A stretch of 48,634 nucleotides of DNA, from NCBI GenBank assembly GCA_016124745.1, contig WGNC01000023.1, forward strand, positions 1 through 48,634. The letters are read 5' to 3'. Shown here piece by piece: positions 36,093 to 43,606 of the stretch (its first letter is position 1; every line of letters begins with the position of its first letter). The DNA comes from Thiobacillus sp. GTDB lineage: Bacteria > Pseudomonadota > Gammaproteobacteria > Burkholderiales > Thiobacillaceae. A program made the translations under genes and the position numbers. Below the pieces are notes generated by a model. The model saw only the letters and a list, made by a program, of their open reading frames with translations. It was not told the DNA's origin and did no database searches.

Positions 36093-37675
36093 ACCACATG
36101 TCTGAAACAGCACTGAATTCAACAAGCACTATTGACCATACCTTGTTTGCCCCCACATCCGCGACCGTGCGCTACGCGCCTGGAAATACCGTGTTGCTCA
36201 TCGGTCCGAGTGAACTGTTGCTCAAACATCTGGAGGCCTATCGAGTGGCAGGTTTGCGTCCAGCGTTGTTGTGTACCGACCTGCCTGATGCCAGCTGTCT
36301 GCCGCGTGGCCTGCGAGCATTGCCGGGCCGCCTCGCCGGGCTTTCCGGCTGGATGGGCGCCTTCACCGCCCACATGGCGACCCTGCAGCAACCGATGAGC
36401 CTGGCGCCGCTTTCTTTCAATGAGGACGGCCATTTCGACTGGGTGCTGGACTTCTCGTCGCCCTCTTCGGTCAGGCTTGCCGTTCCCCCGCTGGGTTACT
36501 ACGCCTTGTCGCCGGATGATTTTCCGGCACTGAAGCGCGTGCTGCTGGAAATAGCCGGTCGTGTGCGGTCCGGTTATGAGAAACCCCGCTATTTCGAGCT
36601 TGATGCGAACAGGTGCGCGCATCGCAGGCAATCGGTGGAGGGCTGTTCGGCCTGCCTGTCAGTGTGTGCGGCAGGGGCGATCAGTTCCGCCAAGGACTCG
36701 GTACGCATCGAGCCCAACCTGTGCCAGGGTTGTGGCAGCTGCGCCCTAGTATGCCCGTCCGGCGCCGTTCGCTATACCCAACCCAAGGCCGGCTTCAGCC
36801 TGACCCGCCTCCAGGCCATGCTTGCTGCATGGAAGGCGACGGGAAGCTGGCCCGTCGGACTATGGATCTTTGACGAGACCACCGAGTCCGAACCACCACA
36901 AGGCTGGCTCCCCTACCCGGTCGCCGAGATGGCAGGCCTTGGCCTGGAATTCTGGCTGGCCGCACTGGCCATGGGTCTGGACGAGGTTGCCATTGTCGCG
37001 CGCAAACTGCCGGATGAGACGCGCGTTGCCCTGCAAGCCCAGATCACCCTCGCCCAGGCTCTCCTTGCAGGCATGGGGCTGCGACAAATCATCAGCTGGG
37101 GCGAAGACATCAAGACTGGTTTGGATCATCAAAAGCCACTTGAATCCGCGCGTCCATGCGCCGAACTACCGGTCACTGACGACAAGCGCCAGCTTCTGTT
37201 CGCCGCCATCGATGCACTGCTGGGGCTGGTTGAAACGCCACCGCTCAGCATCCCCCTGCCTGCCGGCCCGCTTGGCGAGATTCGTATCGATCCGGCTCTG
37301 TGTACCTTATGCACGGCCTGCGTACAAATCTGTCCCGCCGCGGCGCTGAGCCTGCCGGACAATCCCACGCAACTGACCTTCACCGAGGCACGCTGTGTGC
37401 AATGCGGGATATGCGCCAACGCCTGTCCCGAGCAGGCAATCACCCTGATGCCGCGCCTGCTGGCGTCCAGGTCGGCCCGTCAAGCCCCTCGCGTGGTCGC
37501 GGAAGCCGAGATGTTCGCCTGCTGTGGCTGCGGCAAACCCTTTGCCACCAAGTCACAGATTGAAAGAAGCCGTGCCCTGATGGCCGGGCATCCAATGTTT
37601 CAGGGTAACCAGGCCCGCCTGATGGAGTTGTGTCCCGAGTGTCGACAAAGGGCAATGGCAGGCGTCGGGATTTAA
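36089..37675 (+). CDS. Cytosolic ferredoxin with four 4Fe-4S motifs and a zinc-ribbon-like tail
   Basis: 528 residues without signal peptide. Cluster motifs lie at C176/186/189/193 (the first with wide spacing), C212/215/218/222, C405/408/411/415 and C436/439/442/446. The N-terminal 170 residues and the linker (230-395) resemble no enzyme I can name. The C-terminus has C478-X2-C481 and C515-X2-C518, a zinc-ribbon layout. Four-cluster cytosolic ferredoxins next to a TorD chaperone are known from periplasmic formate dehydrogenase loci, where a maturation or electron-supply role is proposed. It probably supports the Mo enzyme here. ATGA overlap with the previous gene. Confidence 0.82.
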   Translation: MNHMSETALNSTSTIDHTLFAPTSATVRYAPGNTVLLIGPSELLLKHLEAYRVAGLRPALLCTDLPDASCLPRGLRALPGRLAGLSGWMGAFTAHMATLQQPMSLAPLSFNEDGHFDWVLDFSSPSSVRLAVPPLGYYALSPDDFPALKRVLLEIAGRVRSGYEKPRYFELDANRCAHRRQSVEGCSACLSVCAAGAISSAKDSVRIEPNLCQGCGSCALVCPSGAVRYTQPKAGFSLTRLQAMLAAWKATGSWPVGLWIFDETTESEPPQGWLPYPVAEMAGLGLEFWLAALAMGLDEVAIVARKLPDETRVALQAQITLAQALLAGMGLRQIISWGEDIKTGLDHQKPLESARPCAELPVTDDKRQLLFAAIDALLGLVETPPLSIPLPAGPLGEIRIDPALCTLCTACVQICPAAALSLPDNPTQLTFTEARCVQCGICANACPEQAITLMPRLLASRSARQAPRVVAEAEMFACCGCGKPFATKSQIERSRALMAGHPMFQGNQARLMELCPECRQRAMAGVGI

Positions 37676-37800
37676 AGAGCAGGCACGCGTGTAAACCTCC
37701 CCCAATCAGTGCCAACCATTTTCATTCCGGTAGGCATTCAGGATTTGGGGGTCAAGGCCATGCGCTTGAGACGCAGCGGTTCATGATGGCTTAGTAACAA

Positions 37801-37824
37801 CACGATTCACACCACAAAATCGTG
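37801..37824 (-). terminator. Possible terminator of the right-hand sensory operon
   Basis: A 7-bp perfect stem CACGATT/AATCGTG with a 10-nt loop, 18 bp past the regulator stop on the minus strand and followed by TTGTTAC. The weak U-run makes it a tentative call. The rest of the 166-bp convergent gap shows nothing recognisable. Confidence 0.4.
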
Positions 37825-37841
37825 TGGGTATTGCCCCGTAA

Positions 37842-39173
37842 CTATTTCAGTTTGCGCCATAGTGTGGACGGATCGATGCCGAGGATTTTCGCGGCTTGGG
37901 TGCGATTGCCGTCACAGCGCGCCAGCACGCGCCCGATCCAGGTCGCCTCGACTTCGGCAAGGGTAGCGTTCTCGCCCCATGGGCAGGCGGGCCTATCTGA
38001 ACGATCGCGCAATTCTGGCGGCAGGTCGGCGGCGGCGATGCATGCTCCTTGTGCCAGCACCAGTGCGCGCTGCAGAGCGTTTTCCAGTTCGCGGACGTTG
38101 CCCGGCCAAGTGTGGGCGCTCAACAGACCGAGTGCCTCGGGCGTCAGCGGCTTGGCTGTGCGTCCCATGTCGGCGGCATGCTTGGCCAACAGAAACACGG
38201 CCAGGTCGCCAAGGTCTTCACGCCGTTCGCGTAGCGGCGGGACGGTAATGGGAAATACGGCGATGCGGTAATAGAGATCTTCGCGAAACCGCCCCTCACG
38301 CACAGCGTCCTTGAGCGATTCGTTGGTGGCGAGGATCAGGCGCACGTCGACTTTTACGGGCTTGGCGCCGCCGATGCGGAACACTTGCTTGTCCTGGATG
38401 AATTGCAGCAATCGGGTTTGAGCGTCGAGGCTGGTGCTGTTGATTTCATCGAGAAACAGCGTACCGCCAGCGGCCAGTTCGAGCAGCCCTGGTTTCCTTG
38501 CGGTGGCACCGGAAAACGCCCCTTTTTCAAAGCCGAACAATTCCGATTCCAGCAGGGTTTGCGGCAACGCGCCGCAGTGCAGCGTGAAAAAAGGGCCGTT
38601 GGCGCGTGGCGACAAGGCATGGATATGCCGTGCCAGCACGCCTTTGCCGACCCCGGTTTCGCCTTCGAGCAACACCGGCAGGGGGCTGGCAGCGACCTGG
38701 GTGGAGATCGCCAGCGCGCCCTGCATGGCGGGAGACTTCACCGACAGACAGGCCGCGCCCTGGCTACGCGCAATTTGTTCGGTGAGTTGCAGTAGGCGCG
38801 CTTTCTGATCGAACGCGGTCTTGAGCCGCACCAATGCAGCTCGGGCAGTATCCAGATCGAAAGGCTTGAGCAGGATGTCTGACACGCCGAGGCGAAACGC
38901 CTCGATCGCATTCATCGGCGTGGCGTAACCGGTCATCAGCAACACCGGACGCTGCGGATCGAGTGCTTTCGAGGCTTTCAGCAAATCCAGCCCATCGCAC
39001 CCCGGCAGGCATAGATCGGTGAGCAGGGCATCGGGGGCATCAACTTCCAGTGCGCTGCGAGCGGCGGCGCCATCGTGACGTACGACGACATCAAATCCGG
39101 TTTCCTCGGCGACTCGCGCCGCCAGCCTGGCCAGGGCGGAGTCGTCTTCGACGATCAGCAGGGTGGGAGTCAT
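37842..39173 (-). CDS. Sigma54-dependent response regulator (right system)
   Basis: NtrC-type activator of 443 residues: receiver (phospho-acceptor near D53 in LTDLCLPGCDG, then LMTGYAT and LKPFD), AAA+ domain with GETGVGKG and Walker B GGTLFLDEINS, and a C-terminal Fis-type helix-turn-helix (NRTQAAKILGIDPSTLWRKLK). The sigma54-contact loop reads GAFSGA rather than GAFTGA; Ser for Thr is conservative but worth noting. It is paralogous to, but clearly diverged from, the left regulator. The ATGA overlap couples it to the kinase gene. Confidence 0.93.
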   Translation of the reverse strand: MTPTLLIVEDDSALARLAARVAEETGFDVVVRHDGAAARSALEVDAPDALLTDLCLPGCDGLDLLKASKALDPQRPVLLMTGYATPMNAIEAFRLGVSDILLKPFDLDTARAALVRLKTAFDQKARLLQLTEQIARSQGAACLSVKSPAMQGALAISTQVAASPLPVLLEGETGVGKGVLARHIHALSPRANGPFFTLHCGALPQTLLESELFGFEKGAFSGATARKPGLLELAAGGTLFLDEINSTSLDAQTRLLQFIQDKQVFRIGGAKPVKVDVRLILATNESLKDAVREGRFREDLYYRIAVFPITVPPLRERREDLGDLAVFLLAKHAADMGRTAKPLTPEALGLLSAHTWPGNVRELENALQRALVLAQGACIAAADLPPELRDRSDRPACPWGENATLAEVEATWIGRVLARCDGNRTQAAKILGIDPSTLWRKLK

Positions 39174-40501
39174 GTAGTGGTCGGCAGGCTGAGTTGAAAG
39201 CGAGTATGACCCGGCGCACTCTCGGCGAGCGTGATCGTGCCGCCCATTTCATCGGCGAGGCGACGACAGATCGCAAGCCCGAGTCCGGTGCCCTGGCCGG
39301 GCGGCTTGCTGGTAACAAATGCCTCGAACAGACTCGACTGCATTTCCGGTGGCACGCCGGGGCCGTCGTCGACGACACTGAGCGCACCCACCGCTGGGAT
39401 GAGCTCAATACGATGCGCGCCGGCTTGCGTGGCGTTGGTGACGAGATTGAACAGTATCTGTTCGATACGCGACGCATCTGCCCAAGCCGATGATGCCGGG
39501 CCATCTCTGACATCGATCCGAACGCCCTGGCGCCGTGCCAACGGTGCCACCAGACGTGAAAATGCCCGCGCCAGTTCGGCCAGATCGACCCTCTGGTTGG
39601 TAAGTGCGGGAGCGCGTGCAACAGTGAGCATGTCGTCGACAATCTGCCCGGCACGGCGTGTCTGCGCCACGATGGTGTCGAGCGACTCACGCACCATCGC
39701 GTCCGTGGTTTGCGATTGCGCCAGTTGCGCGTAACCAAGGATGTTGGCCAGCGGCGTATTGAGTTCGTGAGCCACCTCGCCAGCCATTTGCCCCACCGTG
39801 GCCAGCCGCTGCTCGGCACACAGACGGCGCAAAGCATCATTGTGCGCCTGGTTGGCTTCCTCCAGCGCGGTGATGTGACTCAGCACGCGGGTTTCCAGAT
39901 CGGTCAGCGCATGGGCGAGTTCGTGAACTTCGGCGGGTGCATCGGCAGGCACAGCGTGACGGGTTTCGCCGGGCGCCACGCCGGCAATGAGCGCTTTAAC
40001 CGGGGCCACCAGCCGAGCAGCCAGCAGTTGCCGCAACACCATGAACGCCACCAGCGAGAACAAGGCCATCGCCGCCGCTGCCCAGGCAGCCAGCCGCCAT
40101 GCTGCATCCCACATCGGTTTACTGTCGTATTGCGCGACCACCTCACCCAGCGGCTCGCCGGCAGCGAACATGGTGGCGGAAAAGGCGGGGTTTCCCGCCG
40201 ACGCAACGCCTGCCTGCCCCATCACTACGCCATCGGCACGACGGATTTCAACGTAGGCCAACCCGCGGCTTTTCACCAGATCCTGCACTGCGCGCTCGAT
40301 CGCGCCATAGTCGCGGATCAGCACGGCATCGACTGACACCGCCGCCAGTTGATTGGCAAGTGCCCTAGCCTTGTCGGCCTCGGCCGCACCGACCAGATGT
40401 CGCAGAGACTGCCACATGCCTGCGCCCAGCAGCACAAACAGAACCAGCCCCGCCATTCCCAGGTAGGCACTGAGCCAGAAGGTAAGCGAGCGTGATTTCA
40501 T
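39170..40501 (-). CDS. Membrane sensor histidine kinase (right system)
   Basis: 443 residues: TM1 about 9-29, a short periplasmic domain (about 30-133), TM2 about 135-157, a HAMP linker, the phospho-acceptor His245 in GEVAHELNTPLANIL, an N-box LFNLVTNATQAG and a G-box GTGLGLAICRRLADEMGG. It lies between the binding protein and regulator genes with ATGA overlaps on both sides, so the three proteins are made in a coupled way. The periplasmic domain is shorter than that of the left kinase, suggesting greater reliance on the binding protein. Confidence 0.93.
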   Translation of the reverse strand: MKSRSLTFWLSAYLGMAGLVLFVLLGAGMWQSLRHLVGAAEADKARALANQLAAVSVDAVLIRDYGAIERAVQDLVKSRGLAYVEIRRADGVVMGQAGVASAGNPAFSATMFAAGEPLGEVVAQYDSKPMWDAAWRLAAWAAAAMALFSLVAFMVLRQLLAARLVAPVKALIAGVAPGETRHAVPADAPAEVHELAHALTDLETRVLSHITALEEANQAHNDALRRLCAEQRLATVGQMAGEVAHELNTPLANILGYAQLAQSQTTDAMVRESLDTIVAQTRRAGQIVDDMLTVARAPALTNQRVDLAELARAFSRLVAPLARRQGVRIDVRDGPASSAWADASRIEQILFNLVTNATQAGAHRIELIPAVGALSVVDDGPGVPPEMQSSLFEAFVTSKPPGQGTGLGLAICRRLADEMGGTITLAESAPGHTRFQLSLPTTT

Positions 40502-41313
40502 CGGGCAATTTCACGCAGCATGCGCCGCACGCTCTGATAGTGCGAATCCTCGATGGGGACAAAACTGATGGCCTCGCCCAGCGATTTGAATGCGCGCAGC
40601 CCGCTGTCGTCGGGGACCAGCAGCGCTTGGCGGGCACGGATTTCGAGGGAATCAGGAAAGTGCGGTGAACAGGCGATGAGGTGTGGCGGCAGAGGCAACG
40701 AAGTATTCAGGATTTTCAAGCCACGCGGCAGATATTCCCGGGCAATGTCGAGTCGCAGGCCGCCTGCATCGAAGTCGCCGTGCAGCACCGCCAGTGCGAC
40801 CCGTTCGTGGCGGTCGAGCTGGGCATGGCCAGCCAGATCGTCCAGTTCCACGCCCGCCTGTGCCAACATCAAAGTCGGTGCCACCGTGCTGGACATCGAA
40901 ATCGAGGCGCCGAAGGCCACACTCTTTCCCTTGAGGTCGGCGAGCGTTTTGATCGGGCTGTCGACACGCGTCACGATCGCGCTCTGATAAAAAGCCTGTC
41001 CGTTTTCCGCCTCGCCGGCCAGAATGCGGATCGCCGCACGGTTGCGCGCCTGGACATAGGGTGTAGGCCCGAGGTAGGCGAAGTCGGCTCGACCATCGAC
41101 GATCATCGCGATCTGCTCGTCGTAGGTAGAAGCGATGACCAGTTTGACTGGACGGCCCAGCACGCCACCCAGATACAGCGTCAGCGGGCGGAAGCGGGTA
41201 TAAATGCGTGAGGGGGTATCGTAGGGGTGAACGACGAAAATCAGGTCGCGCGATGCCGCGTGGCCAAATAACGGCCATAGTGCTGCAGTAAGGAGGAAAG
41301 AGCGCCGCCTCAT
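40498..41313 (-). CDS. PhnD-like periplasmic binding protein (right system)
   Basis: 271 residues with a signal peptide (MRRRSFLLTAALWPLFGHA) and PhnD-family features: FVVHPYDTPSRIYTRFRPL, DFAYLGPTPYV and LKGKSVAFGASISMSST. At the position of the Cys in the left paralogue it has Gly (YLGPTPYV), so the two binding proteins probably recognise different ligands. It is the first gene of the right-hand operon, transcribed away from rpoH. Confidence 0.9.
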   Translation of the reverse strand: MRRRSFLLTAALWPLFGHAASRDLIFVVHPYDTPSRIYTRFRPLTLYLGGVLGRPVKLVIASTYDEQIAMIVDGRADFAYLGPTPYVQARNRAAIRILAGEAENGQAFYQSAIVTRVDSPIKTLADLKGKSVAFGASISMSSTVAPTLMLAQAGVELDDLAGHAQLDRHERVALAVLHGDFDAGGLRLDIAREYLPRGLKILNTSLPLPPHLIACSPHFPDSLEIRARQALLVPDDSGLRAFKSLGEAISFVPIEDSHYQSVRRMLREIAR

Positions 41314-41535
41314 GCCTCAAAACCCGGACTGCAAGACGTGTCCGCAATATGAAGGCTTCATTAGGTTTCCTTGTGGTCTCACTTACATGCTACCTGAAGG
41401 ATTGCTATTGGGGCACTTGGAGCCAACCAGCAGCTGAGCTGCGATTTTCCCAAGATCCTTGGCACTGACCGAAATGCCCCTCTTTCGCGATCAGCCCTTC
41501 AGTTCAAATTCAGGTTTGGGGAACCCTCGGCCCGT

Positions 41536-41562
41536 TTAGCACTCGGATAGCGAGAGTGCTAA
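41536..41562 (+). promoter_or_regulatory. CIRCE operator (HrcA binding site) at rpoH
   Basis: TTAGCACTC-N9-GAGTGCTAA is an exact match to the consensus CIRCE inverted repeat. It ends 27 bp before the rpoH ATG. A possible sigma70 promoter overlaps it (TTAGCA at 41536-41541 and TAAAAT at 41560-41565, 18-bp spacing), so bound HrcA would block transcription directly. Confidence 0.95.
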
Positions 41563-41589
41563 AATAATTATTGAAGGGAGTGTTGATCA

Positions 41590-42435
41590 ATGAATGAAAC
41601 GATGTCTTTGCCGGTACCTGCCGCTTACAGCCTGGATAGCTATATCCAGACCGTGAACCGGTATTCCATGCTCAGCCTTGAGGAAGAGCAGCGGTATGCG
41701 CGTGCCTGGCACGACAAGGAAGATGTCGATGCGGCTCGCATGCTGGTGGTGTCGCATCTGCGCGTGGTGGTCAGCGTCGCCCGCCATTATTTGGGGTACG
41801 GCCTGCCGCACGCGGACCTCATCCAGGAAGGCAATGTCGGCCTGATGAAGGCGGTGAAGCGCTTCGATCCGGATCGCGGCGTACGCCTGGTGTCTTTCGC
41901 CTTGCACTGGATCCGTGCCGAAATCCACGAATACGTGCTGAAGAACTGGCGCCTGGTCAAGGTGGCGACCACCAAGGCACAGCGCAAGCTGTTCTTCAAC
42001 CTGCGCAGCCTGAAGCAGTCGCTCAATGCGCTGACCTACGAGCAGGCCGACAACATGGCACGCGAACTCAACGTCAGCCGGAAGGACGTGCTGGAAATGG
42101 AAACCCGGCTGTCGGGCCATGACGTTTCCATCGATCCGACCATCGAAGACGGCGAGGAAAGCTACAGCCCGCTGGCCTATCTGGCGAGCCCGGATGAGAA
42201 CCCTGCCCAGTTGCTGGAGCGTGAACAGACCGAACAGCTGCGCCACACCGGCCTGGTCACTGCGCTGGAGAATCTGGACGAGCGCAGCCGCCACATCATC
42301 AAGGCGCGCTGGCTGACCGAGGGCGAAGCGGCGACGCTGCATGAGCTGGCCGCGGAATATGGCGTGTCGGCCGAGCGCATCCGCCAGATCGAAGCGCGCG
42401 CCCTGCAGAAAATGCGTGACGTGATTCCGACCTGA
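41590..42435 (+). CDS. rpoH: RNA polymerase heat-shock sigma factor sigma32
   Basis: 281 residues. Region 2 includes HLRVVVSVARHYLGYGLPHADLIQEGN-like core sequence (seen as ARHYLGYGLPHADLIQEGN), the RpoH box reads QRKLFFNLR near residue 136, and region 4 has ELAAEYGVSAERIRQIEARAL. The RpoH box separates it from sigma70. Ribosome binding site AGGGAG precedes the ATG. The perfect CIRCE upstream means that HrcA controls sigma32 supply. In relatives the gene directly follows ftsX. Confidence 0.97.
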   Translation: MNETMSLPVPAAYSLDSYIQTVNRYSMLSLEEEQRYARAWHDKEDVDAARMLVVSHLRVVVSVARHYLGYGLPHADLIQEGNVGLMKAVKRFDPDRGVRLVSFALHWIRAEIHEYVLKNWRLVKVATTKAQRKLFFNLRSLKQSLNALTYEQADNMARELNVSRKDVLEMETRLSGHDVSIDPTIEDGEESYSPLAYLASPDENPAQLLEREQTEQLRHTGLVTALENLDERSRHIIKARWLTEGEAATLHELAAEYGVSAERIRQIEARALQKMRDVIPT

Positions 42436-42447
42436 CTCGCACTGAAA

Positions 42448-42492
42448 GCCCCAATGACAAAGCCCCGCGATGCGGGGCTTTGTCATTGGGGC
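42448..42492. terminator. Bidirectional terminator with a 21-bp perfect inverted repeat
   Basis: Two perfect 21-nt arms (left 42448-42468, right 42472-42492) around the 3-nt loop GAT. The inner part, AAAGCCCCGC/GCGGGGCTTT, is a classical terminator core and the outer half adds ATGAC/GTCAT and a second GCCCC/GGGGC clamp. It lies between rpoH and the convergent cco genes and can end both. Confidence 0.88.
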
Positions 42493-42505
42493 AGGTTGAA
42501 CCCGG

Positions 42506-42613
42506 TCAGAACAGCCAGCCGATCAGCACGGAAAAGAGGCTGATCCATGCCCACAGGATCATTGCGACCACCACCACCATGGGAAGTCCCTGAAAAGTCA
42601 GAAGCTGTTTCAT
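42506..42613 (-). CDS. 35-residue single-span membrane peptide, candidate cbb3 oxidase accessory subunit
   Basis: Reads MKQLLTFQGLPMVVVVAMIL and continues as one hydrophobic helix to the C-terminal GWLF. It has ribosome binding site GGAG nine bases before the ATG at 42613 and lies 34 bp after ccoS on the same strand, with the operon terminator right behind. Small single-helix subunits such as CcoM and CcoQ belong to cbb3 oxidases; this one is similar in size and place, not visibly in sequence. Function unproven. Confidence 0.65.
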   Translation of the reverse strand: MKQLLTFQGLPMVVVVAMILWAWISLFSVLIGWLF

Positions 42614-42647
42614 CGCGCGTACTCCATTAAGATTTGCTAATTTTAGT

Positions 42648-42833
42648 TTATTCGTCCTTGCCGCTCAAGCGCCGCGTCGGCAGCAGGGGGTCGTCGTCGT
42701 CCATCAGGATGCGCTCGGCCGGGCCTTCCAGATCGTCGAACTGGCCGCTTTTGATCGACCAGAACACGCCCACGATGATCAGCAGCACGAATACGCCGGA
42801 CAGCAGAAACAGATATCCCAGGATGCCGCTCAT
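42648..42833 (-). CDS. ccoS: cbb3 oxidase maturation protein CcoS
   Basis: 61 residues: one N-terminal membrane helix (LGYLFLLSGVFVLLIIVGVFW), then the family signature SGQFDDLEGPAERILMDDD. CcoS is needed for cofactor insertion into cbb3 oxidase. It overlaps ccoH by ATGA. The copper ATPase gene ccoI, usually found between ccoH and ccoS, is absent. Confidence 0.93.
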   Translation of the reverse strand: MSGILGYLFLLSGVFVLLIIVGVFWSIKSGQFDDLEGPAERILMDDDDPLLPTRRLSGKDE

Positions 42834-43606
42834 GGCTCGACCAGTTCCTGGATGCCGTGATAATGCAGGACACCGTCCTGCGTCAGCCGCAACTCGACCA
42901 GCCAGCGGCCCGTGCCTGGCAGGGTCAGCAAACCTGAATAGACGCCTGCTCCAACCGCCTCAAGAGGCAAGGTCAGAGCGGGTGTGGCCGCGCCGGGCCG
43001 CTGCAGCCGCAGTTCAGCCGACACACGATCGACCGGCAGTCCGGTGCGATCCTTGACGCGAACCTGTATGGCGCGCGCGCCTCCCATGCCGTCCAGACCG
43101 TTCACCTCGACCTGCCAGCCGAGCTGCGATTCGCGGTGCGCCTCGCTCAGTTCGGACGACACGGCCTTGGCCGCATTCTGGCCGTGCGGAACCACCCCGG
43201 AAAACCCGCTGTGAACCGTCCCACCGTCGCCGCCCAGCCACCAGCTTGCGATGGGATCGGGCAGGCCCTGGGTCGAGATATACAGCAGGGCGGCGTTGAC
43301 GAAAACCAGACCAATGAAAAACCCGGTCAGCAGCTTGGGCGCCCAGTGCATGCGCTCGCCACCGCGCCGCCTGAACTGGGTCATGGCAAACAGGACCAGC
43401 GCCGCCGCGAGGAATACCGAGATATGGATGGCCGCCACGTCGAGCCCGGGCCAGTGGCCCGTGATGAGGATGAAGTACCCGACCAGAGGGATGACGCCCG
43501 CCAGCAAGGCACGCAGGATGGGCGGCAATCCCCGGAACAGCCCTCCGATCACGAACAGGACCAGCACTGCGCCCAAGCCGCCAAACAGGGTGGTCATCGT
43601 GTTCAT
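42830..43606 (-). CDS. ccoH: CcoH/FixH-family protein with an N-terminal membrane extension
   Basis: 258 residues, against about 150-180 for most CcoH. The N-terminal 80 residues form two to three extra membrane helices (MNTMTTLFGGLGAVLVLFVI and VFLAAALVLFAMTQF). The FixH part follows: one helix (LLTGFFIGLVFVNAALLYIS, about 90-110) and a periplasmic Ig-like domain with QVRVKDRTGLPVD and a C-terminal GRWLVELRL. CcoH stabilises the CcoP/CcoN assembly. ATGA overlaps couple it to ccoG and ccoS. Confidence 0.85.
   Translation of the reverse strand: MNTMTTLFGGLGAVLVLFVIGGLFRGLPPILRALLAGVIPLVGYFILITGHWPGLDVAAIHISVFLAAALVLFAMTQFRRRGGERMHWAPKLLTGFFIGLVFVNAALLYISTQGLPDPIASWWLGGDGGTVHSGFSGVVPHGQNAAKAVSSELSEAHRESQLGWQVEVNGLDGMGGARAIQVRVKDRTGLPVDRVSAELRLQRPGAATPALTLPLEAVGAGVYSGLLTLPGTGRWLVELRLTQDGVLHYHGIQELVEP

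Noticed and set aside
41330-41346. Possible sigma54 promoter before the right-hand phnD-like gene
   Set aside because: The -12 half fits, but the -24 half lacks the GG and the start would leave almost no leader.
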